Counted from the first letter of the stretch, positions 8,293-17,170 are shown. The stretch: DNA of 35,304 bases from Planctomycetaceae bacterium (GCA_007121535.1 SKKK01000130.1:1-35304), one strand, 5' to 3'. Numbers and translations are program-made. Notes: generated by a model not told the origin, from the sequence alone.

Positions 8293-9257
8293 AAGACCAT
8301 CGCGAACTACTGGTCCGTTTTCAGTCGCTGATCGCGCTGGCTCTGATGGTCTTGGCGCTCAGTCTATTGTCGGACACTTTTCTCACGCCCCAGAACGGTT
8401 GGAACATCCTGCGGCAAATTTCCGTCAACCTGTGCCTGTCGCTTGGCATGACCCTGATCATCCTGGCCGGCGGGATCGACCTTTCCGTGGGGGCCGTGTT
8501 GGCCTTGTCAGGCGCCGTTGCGGCAGGACTGTTGAAAACCGGCGTGGCCGTCACGCCGTTGGAAGTGCAGCTTCAGTTCACCGTTTTCGGAGCCATCGTC
8601 GCCGGACTGTTGACCGGTGCGGCCGCGGGCTTGTTCAATGGCTGGGTGATCACCCAGTTTCGTTTGCCGCCGTTCGTGGCGACGCTGGGCATGTTCAGCA
8701 TTGCCCGCGGGCTGACGATGCTCTGGACGGGCGGGTTCCCAATCACCGGGTTGGGACCGGACTTCGGGTTCCTCGGCACGGGTGTCTTCCTGGGAATTCC
8801 CATGCCGGTTTGGATCAGCGGTGTGCTGGTCGGGGCCTTGGTCGTGTTGACTCGCAGAACCCGGTTCGGCCGCTACATCTACGCCGTGGGCGGCAACGAG
8901 CGGGCGGCTTTGCTGACCGGTTTGCCGGTGAACCGCATCAAGCTGGGGGTTTACACGCTGGGCGGCCTGTTGGCTGGCGCCGCCGGCTTGATCGTGACCG
9001 CCCGGCTGGATTCCGCTCAACCCAACGCCGGACTGGGCTACGAGTTGGATTCCATCGCCGCGGTGGTCATCGGCGGCACCTCCCTGTCCGGCGGTCGCGG
9101 CAGCGTGGTCGGCACGGTCTTGGGCTGCCTGATCATCGGCGTGCTGAACAACGGCCTGTTCCTGCTGGACGTATCCCCGTTCTGGCAGCAGGTGGTCAAG
9201 GGCTTCGTGATCCTGGCCGCCGTGGCCATCGACAAGATGAGTTCGAGAGAGACGTAG
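8286..9257 (+). CDS. Sugar ABC transporter permease (RbsC-like)
   Basis: This is an inner-membrane permease of the BPD_transp_2 (RbsC) family with many hydrophobic segments. The family signature region is LGMTLIILAGGIDLSVGAV near the N-terminus. GGNERAALLTGLPVNRIK is the cytoplasmic coupling segment that contacts the ATPase. IAAVVIGGTSLSGGRGSVVG and a final membrane segment follow. The start is ATG 8286, which overlaps the end of the ATPase gene by seven bases; the longer open frame from 8193 is ATPase sequence in another frame. This gives 323 residues, normal for the family. It is the last transporter gene. A palindrome at 9273-9321 separates it from the glycosidase-like gene. Confidence 0.92.
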   Translation: MLKDHRELLVRFQSLIALALMVLALSLLSDTFLTPQNGWNILRQISVNLCLSLGMTLIILAGGIDLSVGAVLALSGAVAAGLLKTGVAVTPLEVQLQFTVFGAIVAGLLTGAAAGLFNGWVITQFRLPPFVATLGMFSIARGLTMLWTGGFPITGLGPDFGFLGTGVFLGIPMPVWISGVLVGALVVLTRRTRFGRYIYAVGGNERAALLTGLPVNRIKLGVYTLGGLLAGAAGLIVTARLDSAQPNAGLGYELDSIAAVVIGGTSLSGGRGSVVGTVLGCLIIGVLNNGLFLLDVSPFWQQVVKGFVILAAVAIDKMSSRET

Positions 9258-9272
9258 CATTCACGCATCTTT

Positions 9273-9321
9273 GTAGGTTGGGACTCTGTCCCGACCGGGT
9301 CGGGTCGGAGACCCAACCTAC
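9273..9321. repeat. Palindromic repeat after the permease gene
   Basis: GTAGGTTGGG (9273-9282) pairs exactly with CCCAACCTAC (9312-9321), and most of the inner bases also pair, so the 49-bp sequence forms a long imperfect hairpin 16 bp after the permease stop. It could end or attenuate transcription. It lacks a T-run and looks like a dispersed repeat; part of it (GGGTCGGAGACCCA) recurs at 34147-34160. Confidence 0.6.
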
Positions 9322-9358
9322 TTTGGTTGCGGCCAAAGGCCGCGTTTGGAGAGCAACC

Positions 9359-10831
9359 ATGAACCGACGACGCTTTCTTCAACAAACCGGGCTTTGGGCA
9401 GCAGGCGCTGCCTGGACGTCCGGCGGTGGATCGTTTCCGCTGGCCTTCGGCGCTGACAGTTCCGCGCAGACCGGGACGACCGGGCCGTTGCGAGTCCATC
9501 CGCAGAACGGCCGCTATTTCGCTGACGCTACCGGCCGAGCCGTGTACGTGACCGGCACCCACACTTGGAACAACTTGTCGGATATCGGCGTCGGCGACCC
9601 TCCCGCAGCGTTCGATTTCCCGCAGTACCTGGACTTCCTCCAGCAACATCATCACAACTTCATTCGGCTGTGGCGGTGGGAACTGACTCGCTGGGATGCC
9701 CGGGCGACGCCACAATGGACCAGCCATACCGAAATGTATGCCGTCGCGCCGCATCCCTGGAAACGCACGGGACCCGGCTCGGCCTTGGACGGCCAGCCGA
9801 AGTACGATCTCCACCAGTTCGATCCGGCCTACTTCGATCGACTTCGCCAACGGGTGCGCGCGGCCCAAGCCCTCGGCATCTACGTGGGGATCATGCTGTT
9901 CGAGGGCTGGGGCCTGCAGCATCTGCCCGAAGCCTGGAAATCGCACCCGTTTCATCCCTCGAACAACATCCAGGGCCTGGACGGGGACGCCGGAGGGGAC
10001 GGCCGCGGACTGGTGACGCATACCCTGAAACTGCCCGCTGTCACCCGTTTGCAAGAGTCCTACGTCCGCCACGTGATCGACACCGTCAACGACCTGGACA
10101 ACGTGCTGTACGAAATCATCAACGAAAGCGGTGCGTACTCGATCGAGTGGCAGTACCATCTGATCCGGTTCATCAAAGCGTACCAGCAGGACAAGCCACA
10201 GCAGCATCTGGTAGGCATGACGTTTCCCTATTCACGGGACGCGAAACAGCGCGGTACGAACGCTCAACTGTTTGCCAGCCCGGCCGATTGGATTTCGCCC
10301 AATCCCGATGCGCCCGGGAAGTACGATTACCGCACCAATCCGCCACCGGCCGACGGTTCCAAGGTGATCGTCTCCGACACGGATCACCTGTGGGGCATCG
10401 GCGGCAATCCCGATTGGGTCTGGAAGACGTTTGTGCGCGGCCATCATCCAATCTTCATGGACCCGTATGATAATCGCGTGCTGGGCAAGTCACCGCCGGA
10501 GTCCTGGAATCCCGTCCGCGACAGTATGGGCCACACGTTGCGGTTGGCCGAGCGTTTGGACTTGGCCCCCTTGACGCCCCGCGAGGATCTTGCATCGACC
10601 GGGTACTGTCTGACCGATCCGGGCCGCCAGTACGTCGTCTACCTGCCCGAAGGCGGCCGGGTCGAAGTCGATCTTTCAGCCGCCACCGAACCGCTGGCGG
10701 TCGTGTGGATTGCCCCGGTTGCCGGCGCCAGCACAGCGGGCAAACCGGTCGCCGGCGGTGCGAAACGCACTCTGCAGGCACCGTTCAGCGGTCCAGCCGT
10801 GCTACTGTTGCTCGGCAAGCAGGAGCCTTAG
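9359..10831 (+). CDS. Secreted glycoside-hydrolase-like protein (TIM-barrel, clan GH-A type)
   Basis: The N-terminus NRRRFLQQTG followed by an Ala-rich stretch is a twin-arginine-like export signal. The next segment, LRVHPQNGRYFADATGRAVY then VTGTHTWNN, is typical of cellulase-like/DUF4038- or DUF6298-type barrel proteins. LYEIINESG places a likely acid/base Glu at residue 256. At the expected position of the nucleophile the protein has SDTDHLWG (Asp340, Asp342), so the second catalytic residue may be an Asp or the enzyme may be unusual. The C-terminal part (about 400-490) resembles the small beta domain (collagen-bind-2 type) that often follows these barrels. The start is ATG 9359. Its position after the sugar transporter suggests it frees the sugar the operon imports, which is an inference. 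Substrate unknown. Confidence 0.75.
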   Translation: MNRRRFLQQTGLWAAGAAWTSGGGSFPLAFGADSSAQTGTTGPLRVHPQNGRYFADATGRAVYVTGTHTWNNLSDIGVGDPPAAFDFPQYLDFLQQHHHNFIRLWRWELTRWDARATPQWTSHTEMYAVAPHPWKRTGPGSALDGQPKYDLHQFDPAYFDRLRQRVRAAQALGIYVGIMLFEGWGLQHLPEAWKSHPFHPSNNIQGLDGDAGGDGRGLVTHTLKLPAVTRLQESYVRHVIDTVNDLDNVLYEIINESGAYSIEWQYHLIRFIKAYQQDKPQQHLVGMTFPYSRDAKQRGTNAQLFASPADWISPNPDAPGKYDYRTNPPPADGSKVIVSDTDHLWGIGGNPDWVWKTFVRGHHPIFMDPYDNRVLGKSPPESWNPVRDSMGHTLRLAERLDLAPLTPREDLASTGYCLTDPGRQYVVYLPEGGRVEVDLSAATEPLAVVWIAPVAGASTAGKPVAGGAKRTLQAPFSGPAVLLLLGKQEP

Positions 10832-10883
10832 CACCGTTGAAAAAACACCAAACCGGCACACTGCCATCCACCGGCTCCCCTGA

Positions 10884-11013
10884 GCGGCATGGCGCTAGCC
10901 ACCGGCCCTTCGCCAGCGGCATGGCGCTAGCCACCGGCCCTTCGCCAGCGGCATGGCGCCATCCACCGGTTCCCAAACAACCGAAATACCGGCGGCTAGC
11001 GCCTTGTCGCTCA
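10884..11013. repeat. Tandem and inverted GCGGCATGGCGCTAGCC-type repeats
   Basis: A 32-bp unit beginning GCGGCATGGCGCTAGCCACC is present at 10884-10915 and again at 10916-10947, with a diverged third copy from 10948. An inverted counterpart, CCGGCGGCTAGCGCC then GTCGCTCA, lies at about 10990-11013, so the block can form a hairpin. The same family recurs as a cleaner palindrome at 26375-26437. The 256-bp gap from 10832 to 11087 holds no gene. Confidence 0.7.
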
Positions 11014-11087
11014 CATGAAAACACGACCGTTACTACCTTTTTCGAGTATTGTTGAGAAACTTGTTCACTTAAGAAAGCGAGAGATTC

Positions 11088-12869
11088 ATGCCAAGAACCA
11101 AGCTGTATGGAATCGCGGTTTTGATGGGGCTGATGTTGGTCGCCAAGATCGGATTCGCTGCGGAGCGTTCCCTGCGGTTGTCCGGCAGCGCCGAAAACCA
11201 GTTGGTCCGGGCGAAGATGTCCGGGAACCTGGATTCGTTCAACAAAGGGCTGCGCGGCGCTCCGGATCATCTGGTGTACGATCCACAGCAGGGTGACTTT
11301 GTACACGCCAGCCCATGGCACGAATACGGAGTCGGCTTCCGCCAGGATCTGGGCGTGGTGTCTCAGCAGCGGCCGGCTTGGTGGATGGCCGAGTGGACCG
11401 AAGCGATCGAGGCGAATTGGATTTCGCTGACCGGCGTCTACCCCAACCAGCCGCAACCTCAAACAGCTTGGAAAATCGAGATCCGCCGCAACGGCCAATG
11501 GACCACTCATGCCGCGGGCGTGGGCGGTTGGTACGATCGCGGTCGTTATACCTGGGGTGGCCCCGATGTGGAGCCGATCACGCTGGAAGCAATCCGAGTC
11601 GGTGTGTTCAGCAAGGATGATTCCACGCCGATCAGAAGCATCCATTTCCGTGGCGAACCGGGCAGGTCGTGGATCGTGGCTCGATTGTCGCACGACGACG
11701 TGGTGACGCCGGCGCCGTTCCAGGCTCGGATCACGCCGTTGACTGCGCCCGTGATGGTCGGCCAGCCGGTCGCGCTGGACGGCAGCGGCTCGACGATCGC
11801 CACCGGGCAGTTCACTTGGGATTTTGGCGATGGTTCGACGGCGGAAGGACAGCAGGTTCAGCACCGCTTCCAGCAACCGGGAATCCGCAAAGTCAGCTTG
11901 ACCGTAACCGATGGCAAGCACCGTGACACCGGCATGGCGATCGTGCGAGTTCACACGCCCGAGACGGTGCACGTGCCTCAGGTCCACTTGGATACGGACC
12001 AGAAGAACGAGCAGGATGACCAGCATTACTTCGGCTACGCGTTGTTCAGCGAGTTGGACGTGCTGGGCGTCAACAGCGTGCATCACGGCGGCGGTCAAGA
12101 GTTGATCAACTATCGCGAAATTTTGCACGTGCTGGATCTGGCGAAGCGCAGCGGCTTGCCCGAACATCGCGCACCCTTCATCTTCCGCGGCGCCGACATC
12201 CGTCTGTCGCCGCCGGCCAGCGGGAACTGGTACGACACTCAGCCCGAAATTTCCGACGCCAGCAAGGCCATTCTGGCTGCGGCCCGCGGTGCATCCCCGA
12301 CTAACCCCGTCTGGGTCGTGCCCGTCGGTCCGGGCACCAACGTCGCTTCGGCCATACTTCAAGCCCGCGAGGAAGGGTTGGAGTTGAAGGACCGTCTGCG
12401 CGTGATGTGGCTGGGCGGCTCGAACAACGCGATCATCCGGGAATTCAACGGCAACAACGATCCGTGGTCCCTGGTCGTCATCGCCCGTAGCGGCCTGGAC
12501 ACGTGGATCATCCCGGCGCCGGTCGGCGGGCGCGTGGCGATGGACAAGCGGACCGAAGGCCACTTGTACGCCGACAACCCGCTGGGTCGGTACCTGAAAC
12601 AGATCATGCCCGAGCGGAACAAGGCCCTGTACGACGCATCGGCATTGTCGGCCATCATCAGCATGAGGCTCGATCTTGGTTGGATCAAAGAAGTGGAGCA
12701 CGTCACCGTCGGCGGCCCCGATCAAGACTATGCCTGGACTCGCAGCGACGATCCCGGCACCGTGCGAGTGATCCGCGAAATCGACCAACGGGCGATGCAA
12801 CGAGATCTGTTCGGCAGCATGCAAGGCAACCCCACGCGGCTGATCGGCGTGCCAACGGCCGCAGACTGA
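11088..12869 (+). CDS. Secreted PKD-domain protein with a nucleoside-hydrolase-like domain
   Basis: A signal peptide is visible (LYGIAVLMGLMLVAKIGFAA). Residues about 27-210 form an unassigned beta-rich region with many Trp. Residues about 215-288 are a PKD domain (VALDGSGSTI, then FTWDFGDGS and HRFQQPG). From about 298 a nucleoside-hydrolase-like domain starts with LDTDQKNEQDD, resembling the Asp cluster that binds calcium in inosine-uridine hydrolases and in DUF1593 proteins. It continues with VWVVPVGPGTNVA and GGSNNAIIREFNGNNDP, which fit that fold. Export suggests action on an external N-glycoside or polysaccharide-related compound, but no substrate can be named. The start is ATG 11088 with GAGAG upstream. 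A minus-strand open frame of nearly 700 codons lies opposite and is judged a shadow. Confidence 0.8.
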   Translation: MPRTKLYGIAVLMGLMLVAKIGFAAERSLRLSGSAENQLVRAKMSGNLDSFNKGLRGAPDHLVYDPQQGDFVHASPWHEYGVGFRQDLGVVSQQRPAWWMAEWTEAIEANWISLTGVYPNQPQPQTAWKIEIRRNGQWTTHAAGVGGWYDRGRYTWGGPDVEPITLEAIRVGVFSKDDSTPIRSIHFRGEPGRSWIVARLSHDDVVTPAPFQARITPLTAPVMVGQPVALDGSGSTIATGQFTWDFGDGSTAEGQQVQHRFQQPGIRKVSLTVTDGKHRDTGMAIVRVHTPETVHVPQVHLDTDQKNEQDDQHYFGYALFSELDVLGVNSVHHGGGQELINYREILHVLDLAKRSGLPEHRAPFIFRGADIRLSPPASGNWYDTQPEISDASKAILAAARGASPTNPVWVVPVGPGTNVASAILQAREEGLELKDRLRVMWLGGSNNAIIREFNGNNDPWSLVVIARSGLDTWIIPAPVGGRVAMDKRTEGHLYADNPLGRYLKQIMPERNKALYDASALSAIISMRLDLGWIKEVEHVTVGGPDQDYAWTRSDDPGTVRVIREIDQRAMQRDLFGSMQGNPTRLIGVPTAAD

Positions 12870-12961
12870 GCCCGTCTGCAACAGCCATTGCTCACCGCTT
12901 TACCGTTTGGTCTTTCGACGTAGACGCAAACGCCGCACGACGAGCAGCTATTGAAAGCAAT

Positions 12962-13186
12962 ATCGCGGGCATTTTGGCGGCGCGGGGCGAGTTGAACGGG
13001 CCCTTGCGGATTCAGCGGGAGGAATCGCTGCCGGTGTATGAGCGGCTGGGAGCCACCCGCGAACTGTTAGTAGGACGGGCGGACATCGCAATCCGACTGC
13101 TTCAACGACGCGCACCGGGCGACCGCGACGAGGCGGCAAAACTGCTGAACATGGCTTTGGAAGCTAGCGAGGAAAACCAGGCGTAT
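12962..13186 (+). pseudogene. Fragment of a tetratricopeptide-repeat protein
   Basis: In the plus frame ending at the stop 13229-13231, the translation contains IAGILAARGELNGPLRIQRE, then ESLPVYERLGATREL and a second diverged unit VGRADIAIRLLQRRAPGDRD. This matches the repeated unit of bacterial TPR proteins (ELDEALRI, then ELPVYERLGD). About two repeats remain. There is no start codon of its own, because the frame runs in from inside the preceding gene, so it is read as a relic. The sequence after 13190 (CTCGCTCACCCTTCGGGTTG) looks like a dispersed intergenic repeat. Confidence 0.6.
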
Positions 13187-13283
13187 CTCCTCGCTCACCC
13201 TTCGGGTTGCGATGCACGGCGTTTCGGGTAAGATGAATGCAATCAATCGTTACCAAACGACTTACGGGAAAGGTGTCGCTTCC

Positions 13284-16200
13284 ATGCCAACGGTCCTCCG
13301 AAAATGTGCCTTGCCCTGTTGGATCACCATGACCATATGTTCGCTGTTGCTGCCATCGGTTGGTCTGGGGACCGACGATTCGAAGCAACTGTACGTGGTT
13401 CCGACTGGCGACGACGCTTGGTCGGGCACGATGGCCGAACCCAATGCAGGTCGGACGGACGGTCCCTTTGCCACGCTGCAACGAGCGCAGCAGGAAGTTC
13501 GGCGGCGGAATGCAGACGGCCCTTCGGCGGCAGTCACGGTCTTGTTGCGAGCTGGCGTTTATCGGCAGCACGAGCCGCTGGTATTCACGCCCGAGGATTC
13601 GGGGTCCGAGGCCTTTCCGGTGACCTATGCAGCTTATCCCGGCCAGCGCCCGGTCATCAGCGGTGGCGTACCGATCACCGGTTGGAAGCAGGACGGGCAC
13701 CTCTGGTACGCCTCGGTGCCAAAGACCGTCGAGGGCAAACCCTGGCGGTTCAACCAATTGTTTGTCGACGGGCAACGACGCACGCGGGCTCGGACCCCGA
13801 ACCGCGGCCAGTTCTTTCGCACCGACGGACCCACCGCCGCTGGCATGAATCGCAGCTTCTACTTCCACGAAGGTGATATCCGGCAGTGGGATCGTCTGCA
13901 GGACGCCATCGTCGTGGTCTATCACTCGTGGGAGACATCGATCCATCATATCCGTTCGGTGGACTTGGAATCCAACAGCGTCCAACTCCGCGAACCGGCT
14001 CCCTGGCCCATGGGCCGTTGGCAGCGGCAGCAGCGTTACTTTGTCGAGAACGTATTCGAGGCGCTGGACGAACCGGGCGAGTGGTATTGGAACTCGTCGA
14101 CCGGCCGGTTGACCTACTGGCCGATGCCGGGAGAGACGTTGGGCCAGGTCGAAATCGTCGCGCCGCTGATCACCTCGACGCTGCTGGAAATCGTCGGCGA
14201 CCCGGCGAATGACCGTTACGTCCAGCACCTCCATTTTCGCGGCATCGCCTTTCAACATGCGAACGCCAACCTGCAGCGACTGCGCAATCCGGGCCAAGCC
14301 GAAATCTACCAGCCGGGCCTGATCCAGGCTCATGGTCTGCGCCATGCCAGCTTTGTGGATTGCCAGATCGCGCACATCGGCGCTCACGGAATCTGGTTGG
14401 GCGCCGGATGCACGCACAATCGGATCCAACGTTGCCATTTTCGCGATTTGGGTGGTGGCGGGGTCTACCTGGGCGGCGGCTGGGGCGTTCACGACCACTT
14501 GCCGACGGGGCACAACGTCGTGGACAACAACCTGATCCACGACGGCTCGCACATGTTCCGCGGTGCTCACGGCGTCTGGATCGGGAAGAGTTCGCATAAC
14601 CGAGTGACTCATAACGAGATCTCCAACTTCGATTACTCGGGGATTTCCTGCGGCTGGTCGTGGGGATTTCAGCCCAGCAGTGCGAACCATAATCAACTGG
14701 ACTTCAACTACATCCACCACCTGGGCAACGGAGACGGCTTGAGCGACATGGGCGCCATCTACACCTTGGGCATTTCGCCGGGCACCACCATCCGCAACAA
14801 CCACATCCACGATGTCTACAGCTACGCCCATGTCTCGCACGGTTCGGGGATCTATCCTGACGAGGGCAGTACCGGCATCCTGATCGAAAACAACGTCGTG
14901 TACCGGGTGCGCAACAGCCCGCTGTTCATGCACTACGGCAAGGAATGCGTGGCTCGCAACAACGTTTTCGCCTTGGGAGACGCCGGCCAATTGCGTCGCT
15001 CGCGCGAGGACCTGCGATGCCACTACATCGCCGAAGGCAACATCGTGTACGGCGGAGACAATCCCCGGATGCTGGACGGCCCCTGGAAGAACGGCGACTG
15101 GCAACTGGGACGCAACGTCTACTGGTCGCGCGACGGCAACCCTTTGTTTGCCGGGATGGACTTCGAGGCTTGGCAGGTCCACGGCAAGGACGAGGGCTCG
15201 GTGGTCGCCGACCCGCGTTTTGTCGATCCGGACAGTGGCGATTTCCGCTTGCATCCGGATTCGCCCGCGTTGGAAATGGGCTTCCAACCGATCGATATCG
15301 ACCGCGCCGGATTGTACGGAGACCCCGAGTGGGTGGAACTGCCCGGCCGTTATCCCAACCGGATTCGCAACGAGGTCCCGCCGCCCGTCGACGTTCCCTT
15401 GGTAATTCACTTCGATTTCGAAGCCGATCGGCTGGACGCCGAGCCGTTGGAGGGCCGGATCGTTCGGGGGGAACAGGGCGCGTCCTTGCGAGTTTCGGAT
15501 GACACCTCAGCCGGTGGTACCCGCAGTCTGAAGTTCACCGACGCGCCGGATCAGCGGTACACGTGGACGCCGCATATCTACTACCAACGCACGTACGAGG
15601 AAGGCGAGGTGACCCTGGCCTGGGATATGCTGAACAGCAGCGATGCGCCCGCCAGTTTCTTTATCGAGGTGCGTCAGATGGATGCGGGATCGCCCTATCT
15701 GGTCGGCCCGACCGTGTCCGTGGCGCCCGACGGTACGGTCTCGGCCAGCGGCCGCTCGATCGGTACGATCCCCTTGGGCCAATGGGTCCGCGTGTCGATC
15801 GACATGCGATTGGGCGACGATGCGTCGGGCGAGTATCGGCTGACGCTGCACGTCCCCGACGAAGATCCGATCGTACGAAATCTGCCGTACCGCAGCGATG
15901 CCTTTCGCCGGATCGATTGGTTGGGTATCTCCAGCACCAGTCAGTCCGCTACGGTCTTCTACATCGACAACCTGAAAATGGGCACCGCACAGGAACTGGC
16001 CCAGCCGCCTCGTCGCCGCCCACCCGCTCCGTCCACCGCGCTGCGCAGTCCTCCTGAACCCGGCAGCGATCCGACACTGGTCGCGCATTGGACCTTCGAG
16101 GACGCGGGCTATCTTGTCGAGGACCGTTCGGGCTACGGCAACGATGGCGACAACTGGGCTCGATTGGCCGTCGGCCCGTTCGGCACGGCCCTGCTGTGCG

Positions 16201-16742
16201 ATACGATCCACACGCACATGGCGGTCGAGGACCATGAGAGCCTGCACTTCGGAAATGGTGATTTCACGATCGCACTCTGGCTCTGCCCGACCATGTTGGC
16301 GATCCATCACAGCGATGCCCGCCGCCGCTTCCTGTCCAAGAACGACCACCCGCGCACCTGGTTGGTCATGGACATCACACCGGCCGGTCGTATCAGCCTG
16401 GAGATGGCCGACCAGGATCGCGTCAGTTGCGTGCGTCGCACCGAGGCCGGCATCCCGGAAAACGAGTGGAACCATCTGGCGGCCGTCGTGGATCGGACCA
16501 ACGGTCAGATCCGCTTCTATCTGAACGGCCAATTGGACAGCAAACATGATATCCCGTCCGCTTTTCGCGGTCCGCTGAACGTTCCCGCCGACCTGACCAT
16601 CGGGTCTACCTGGCATCCCTTCGTCGGCCTGCTAGACCAGGTCCGCATCTTCCGACGTTGCTTGGACGAATCCGAGATCAAGGACTTTTTCCAAAGCGAG
16701 CGGGATCGACGCAGCAGTGCCACGCATCAGGTCGTCCCGTAG
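13284..16742 (+). CDS. Large secreted right-handed beta-helix protein with LamG-type domain
   Basis: With the start at ATG 13284 (GGGAAAGG just upstream) the protein has about 1152 residues and a signal peptide ending near LLLPSVGLG. An in-frame ATG at 13233 is possible but would hide the signal. Residues about 30-110 (LYVVPTGDDAWSGT, then GPFATLQRAQQEVR) are the usual opening of parallel beta-helix proteins. The central 500 residues contain many N-x-I-x-x-N and HNR-type turns (NRVTHNEISNFDYSGI, NNHIHDVYSYAH), typical of the Beta_helix/pectate-lyase-like fold. A jelly-roll-like region follows (about 720-900). Finally there is a LamG/concanavalin-like domain (VAHWTFED to GLLDQVRIFRRCL). It is probably an extracellular polysaccharide-binding or lyase-type protein; activity and substrate are unknown. 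Confidence 0.82.
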   Translation: MPTVLRKCALPCWITMTICSLLLPSVGLGTDDSKQLYVVPTGDDAWSGTMAEPNAGRTDGPFATLQRAQQEVRRRNADGPSAAVTVLLRAGVYRQHEPLVFTPEDSGSEAFPVTYAAYPGQRPVISGGVPITGWKQDGHLWYASVPKTVEGKPWRFNQLFVDGQRRTRARTPNRGQFFRTDGPTAAGMNRSFYFHEGDIRQWDRLQDAIVVVYHSWETSIHHIRSVDLESNSVQLREPAPWPMGRWQRQQRYFVENVFEALDEPGEWYWNSSTGRLTYWPMPGETLGQVEIVAPLITSTLLEIVGDPANDRYVQHLHFRGIAFQHANANLQRLRNPGQAEIYQPGLIQAHGLRHASFVDCQIAHIGAHGIWLGAGCTHNRIQRCHFRDLGGGGVYLGGGWGVHDHLPTGHNVVDNNLIHDGSHMFRGAHGVWIGKSSHNRVTHNEISNFDYSGISCGWSWGFQPSSANHNQLDFNYIHHLGNGDGLSDMGAIYTLGISPGTTIRNNHIHDVYSYAHVSHGSGIYPDEGSTGILIENNVVYRVRNSPLFMHYGKECVARNNVFALGDAGQLRRSREDLRCHYIAEGNIVYGGDNPRMLDGPWKNGDWQLGRNVYWSRDGNPLFAGMDFEAWQVHGKDEGSVVADPRFVDPDSGDFRLHPDSPALEMGFQPIDIDRAGLYGDPEWVELPGRYPNRIRNEVPPPVDVPLVIHFDFEADRLDAEPLEGRIVRGEQGASLRVSDDTSAGGTRSLKFTDAPDQRYTWTPHIYYQRTYEEGEVTLAWDMLNSSDAPASFFIEVRQMDAGSPYLVGPTVSVAPDGTVSASGRSIGTIPLGQWVRVSIDMRLGDDASGEYRLTLHVPDEDPIVRNLPYRSDAFRRIDWLGISSTSQSATVFYIDNLKMGTAQELAQPPRRRPPAPSTALRSPPEPGSDPTLVAHWTFEDAGYLVEDRSGYGNDGDNWARLAVGPFGTALLCDTIHTHMAVEDHESLHFGNGDFTIALWLCPTMLAIHHSDARRRFLSKNDHPRTWLVMDITPAGRISLEMADQDRVSCVRRTEAGIPENEWNHLAAVVDRTNGQIRFYLNGQLDSKHDIPSAFRGPLNVPADLTIGSTWHPFVGLLDQVRIFRRCLDESEIKDFFQSERDRRSSATHQVVP

Positions 16743-16795
16743 CCGATCGTCGCCGCCCCGTCGACGGGCTGCCGAGAATCGAGACTTCGCGTCCC

Positions 16796-16951
16796 TCATC
16801 CCAACACATCAGAAGGAGTTTTGACGGCCAGCCCCGGCTGGTTCATCCCATGCAGATAGATCATCGTCGTCCGCACGTCCTTGTGCCCCAGCCGTTCCTG
16901 AACCGTCCGAATATCCGCCGTTCCTGCCTTCACCATGCGAAAACCATGAAA
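16796..16951 (-). pseudogene. C-terminal fragment of a tyrosine recombinase (integron-integrase-like)
   Basis: The last 51 codons of a minus-strand frame read [20 protein letters not shown], then [19 protein letters not shown]. This is the C-terminal end of an IntI-like tyrosine recombinase, with the conserved LGH box and the catalytic Tyr (MIYLH). Sequence before about residue HGFR loses similarity, so the rest of the catalytic domain and the N-terminus are gone. It marks past integrase activity and is not a functional gene. Confidence 0.7.
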
Positions 16952-17035
16952 AAACAAGGGTCGTCCAAGGTGTTTTGGTGACGACGAACTTTGAGTCCAG
17001 TGTCGAGGCTGAAAAAGCGAAAAACCCCAGGGAGT

Positions 17036-17055
17036 TTGGGGGACTGGTCCCCCAA
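17036..17055. repeat. Short perfect hairpin
   Basis: TTGGGGGA and TCCCCCAA form an 8-bp perfect stem around a CTGG loop. There is no T-run on either side. The gap from 16952 to 17290 otherwise holds only this hairpin and the repeat fragment at 17136-17170. Confidence 0.5.
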
Positions 17056-17135
17056 TCAAGGAAATAACGGTCGCGGAGCGACTCCGCAGATTCCAGGCGG
17101 GTACTACGGCCGCTGCTGACAGTGATGAGAAATGC

Positions 17136-17170
17136 GGGCCAAAACGATTCCCGACCCCTTCCGCCCGAAT
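17136..17170. repeat. Partial copy (E) of the MITE-like repeat
   Basis: The sequence CCAAAACGATTCCCGACCCC with its flanks matches the inner right arm of the element, in the orientation of copy B. The rest of the element is missing. Confidence 0.45.

Noticed and set aside
10884-10974. Possible CRISPR array
   Set aside because: The 32-bp units are directly adjacent without spacers, only two to three copies exist, and no cas genes are near.
10785-12881. Long minus-strand open frame (698 codons) opposite the PKD/nucleoside-hydrolase-like gene
   Set aside because: Its translation has no recognisable domain and is low-complexity in His, Arg, Gln and Asp; the plus strand has a signal peptide and clear domains. 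It is a GC-driven shadow.
13212-13283. Longer start for the beta-helix protein
   Set aside because: It would place about 24 residues before a good signal peptide; ATG 13284 has a better upstream purine stretch.
13164-15410. Minus-strand open frame (748 codons) opposite the beta-helix gene
   Set aside because: No domain, no start signal, and fully antisense to a well supported gene.
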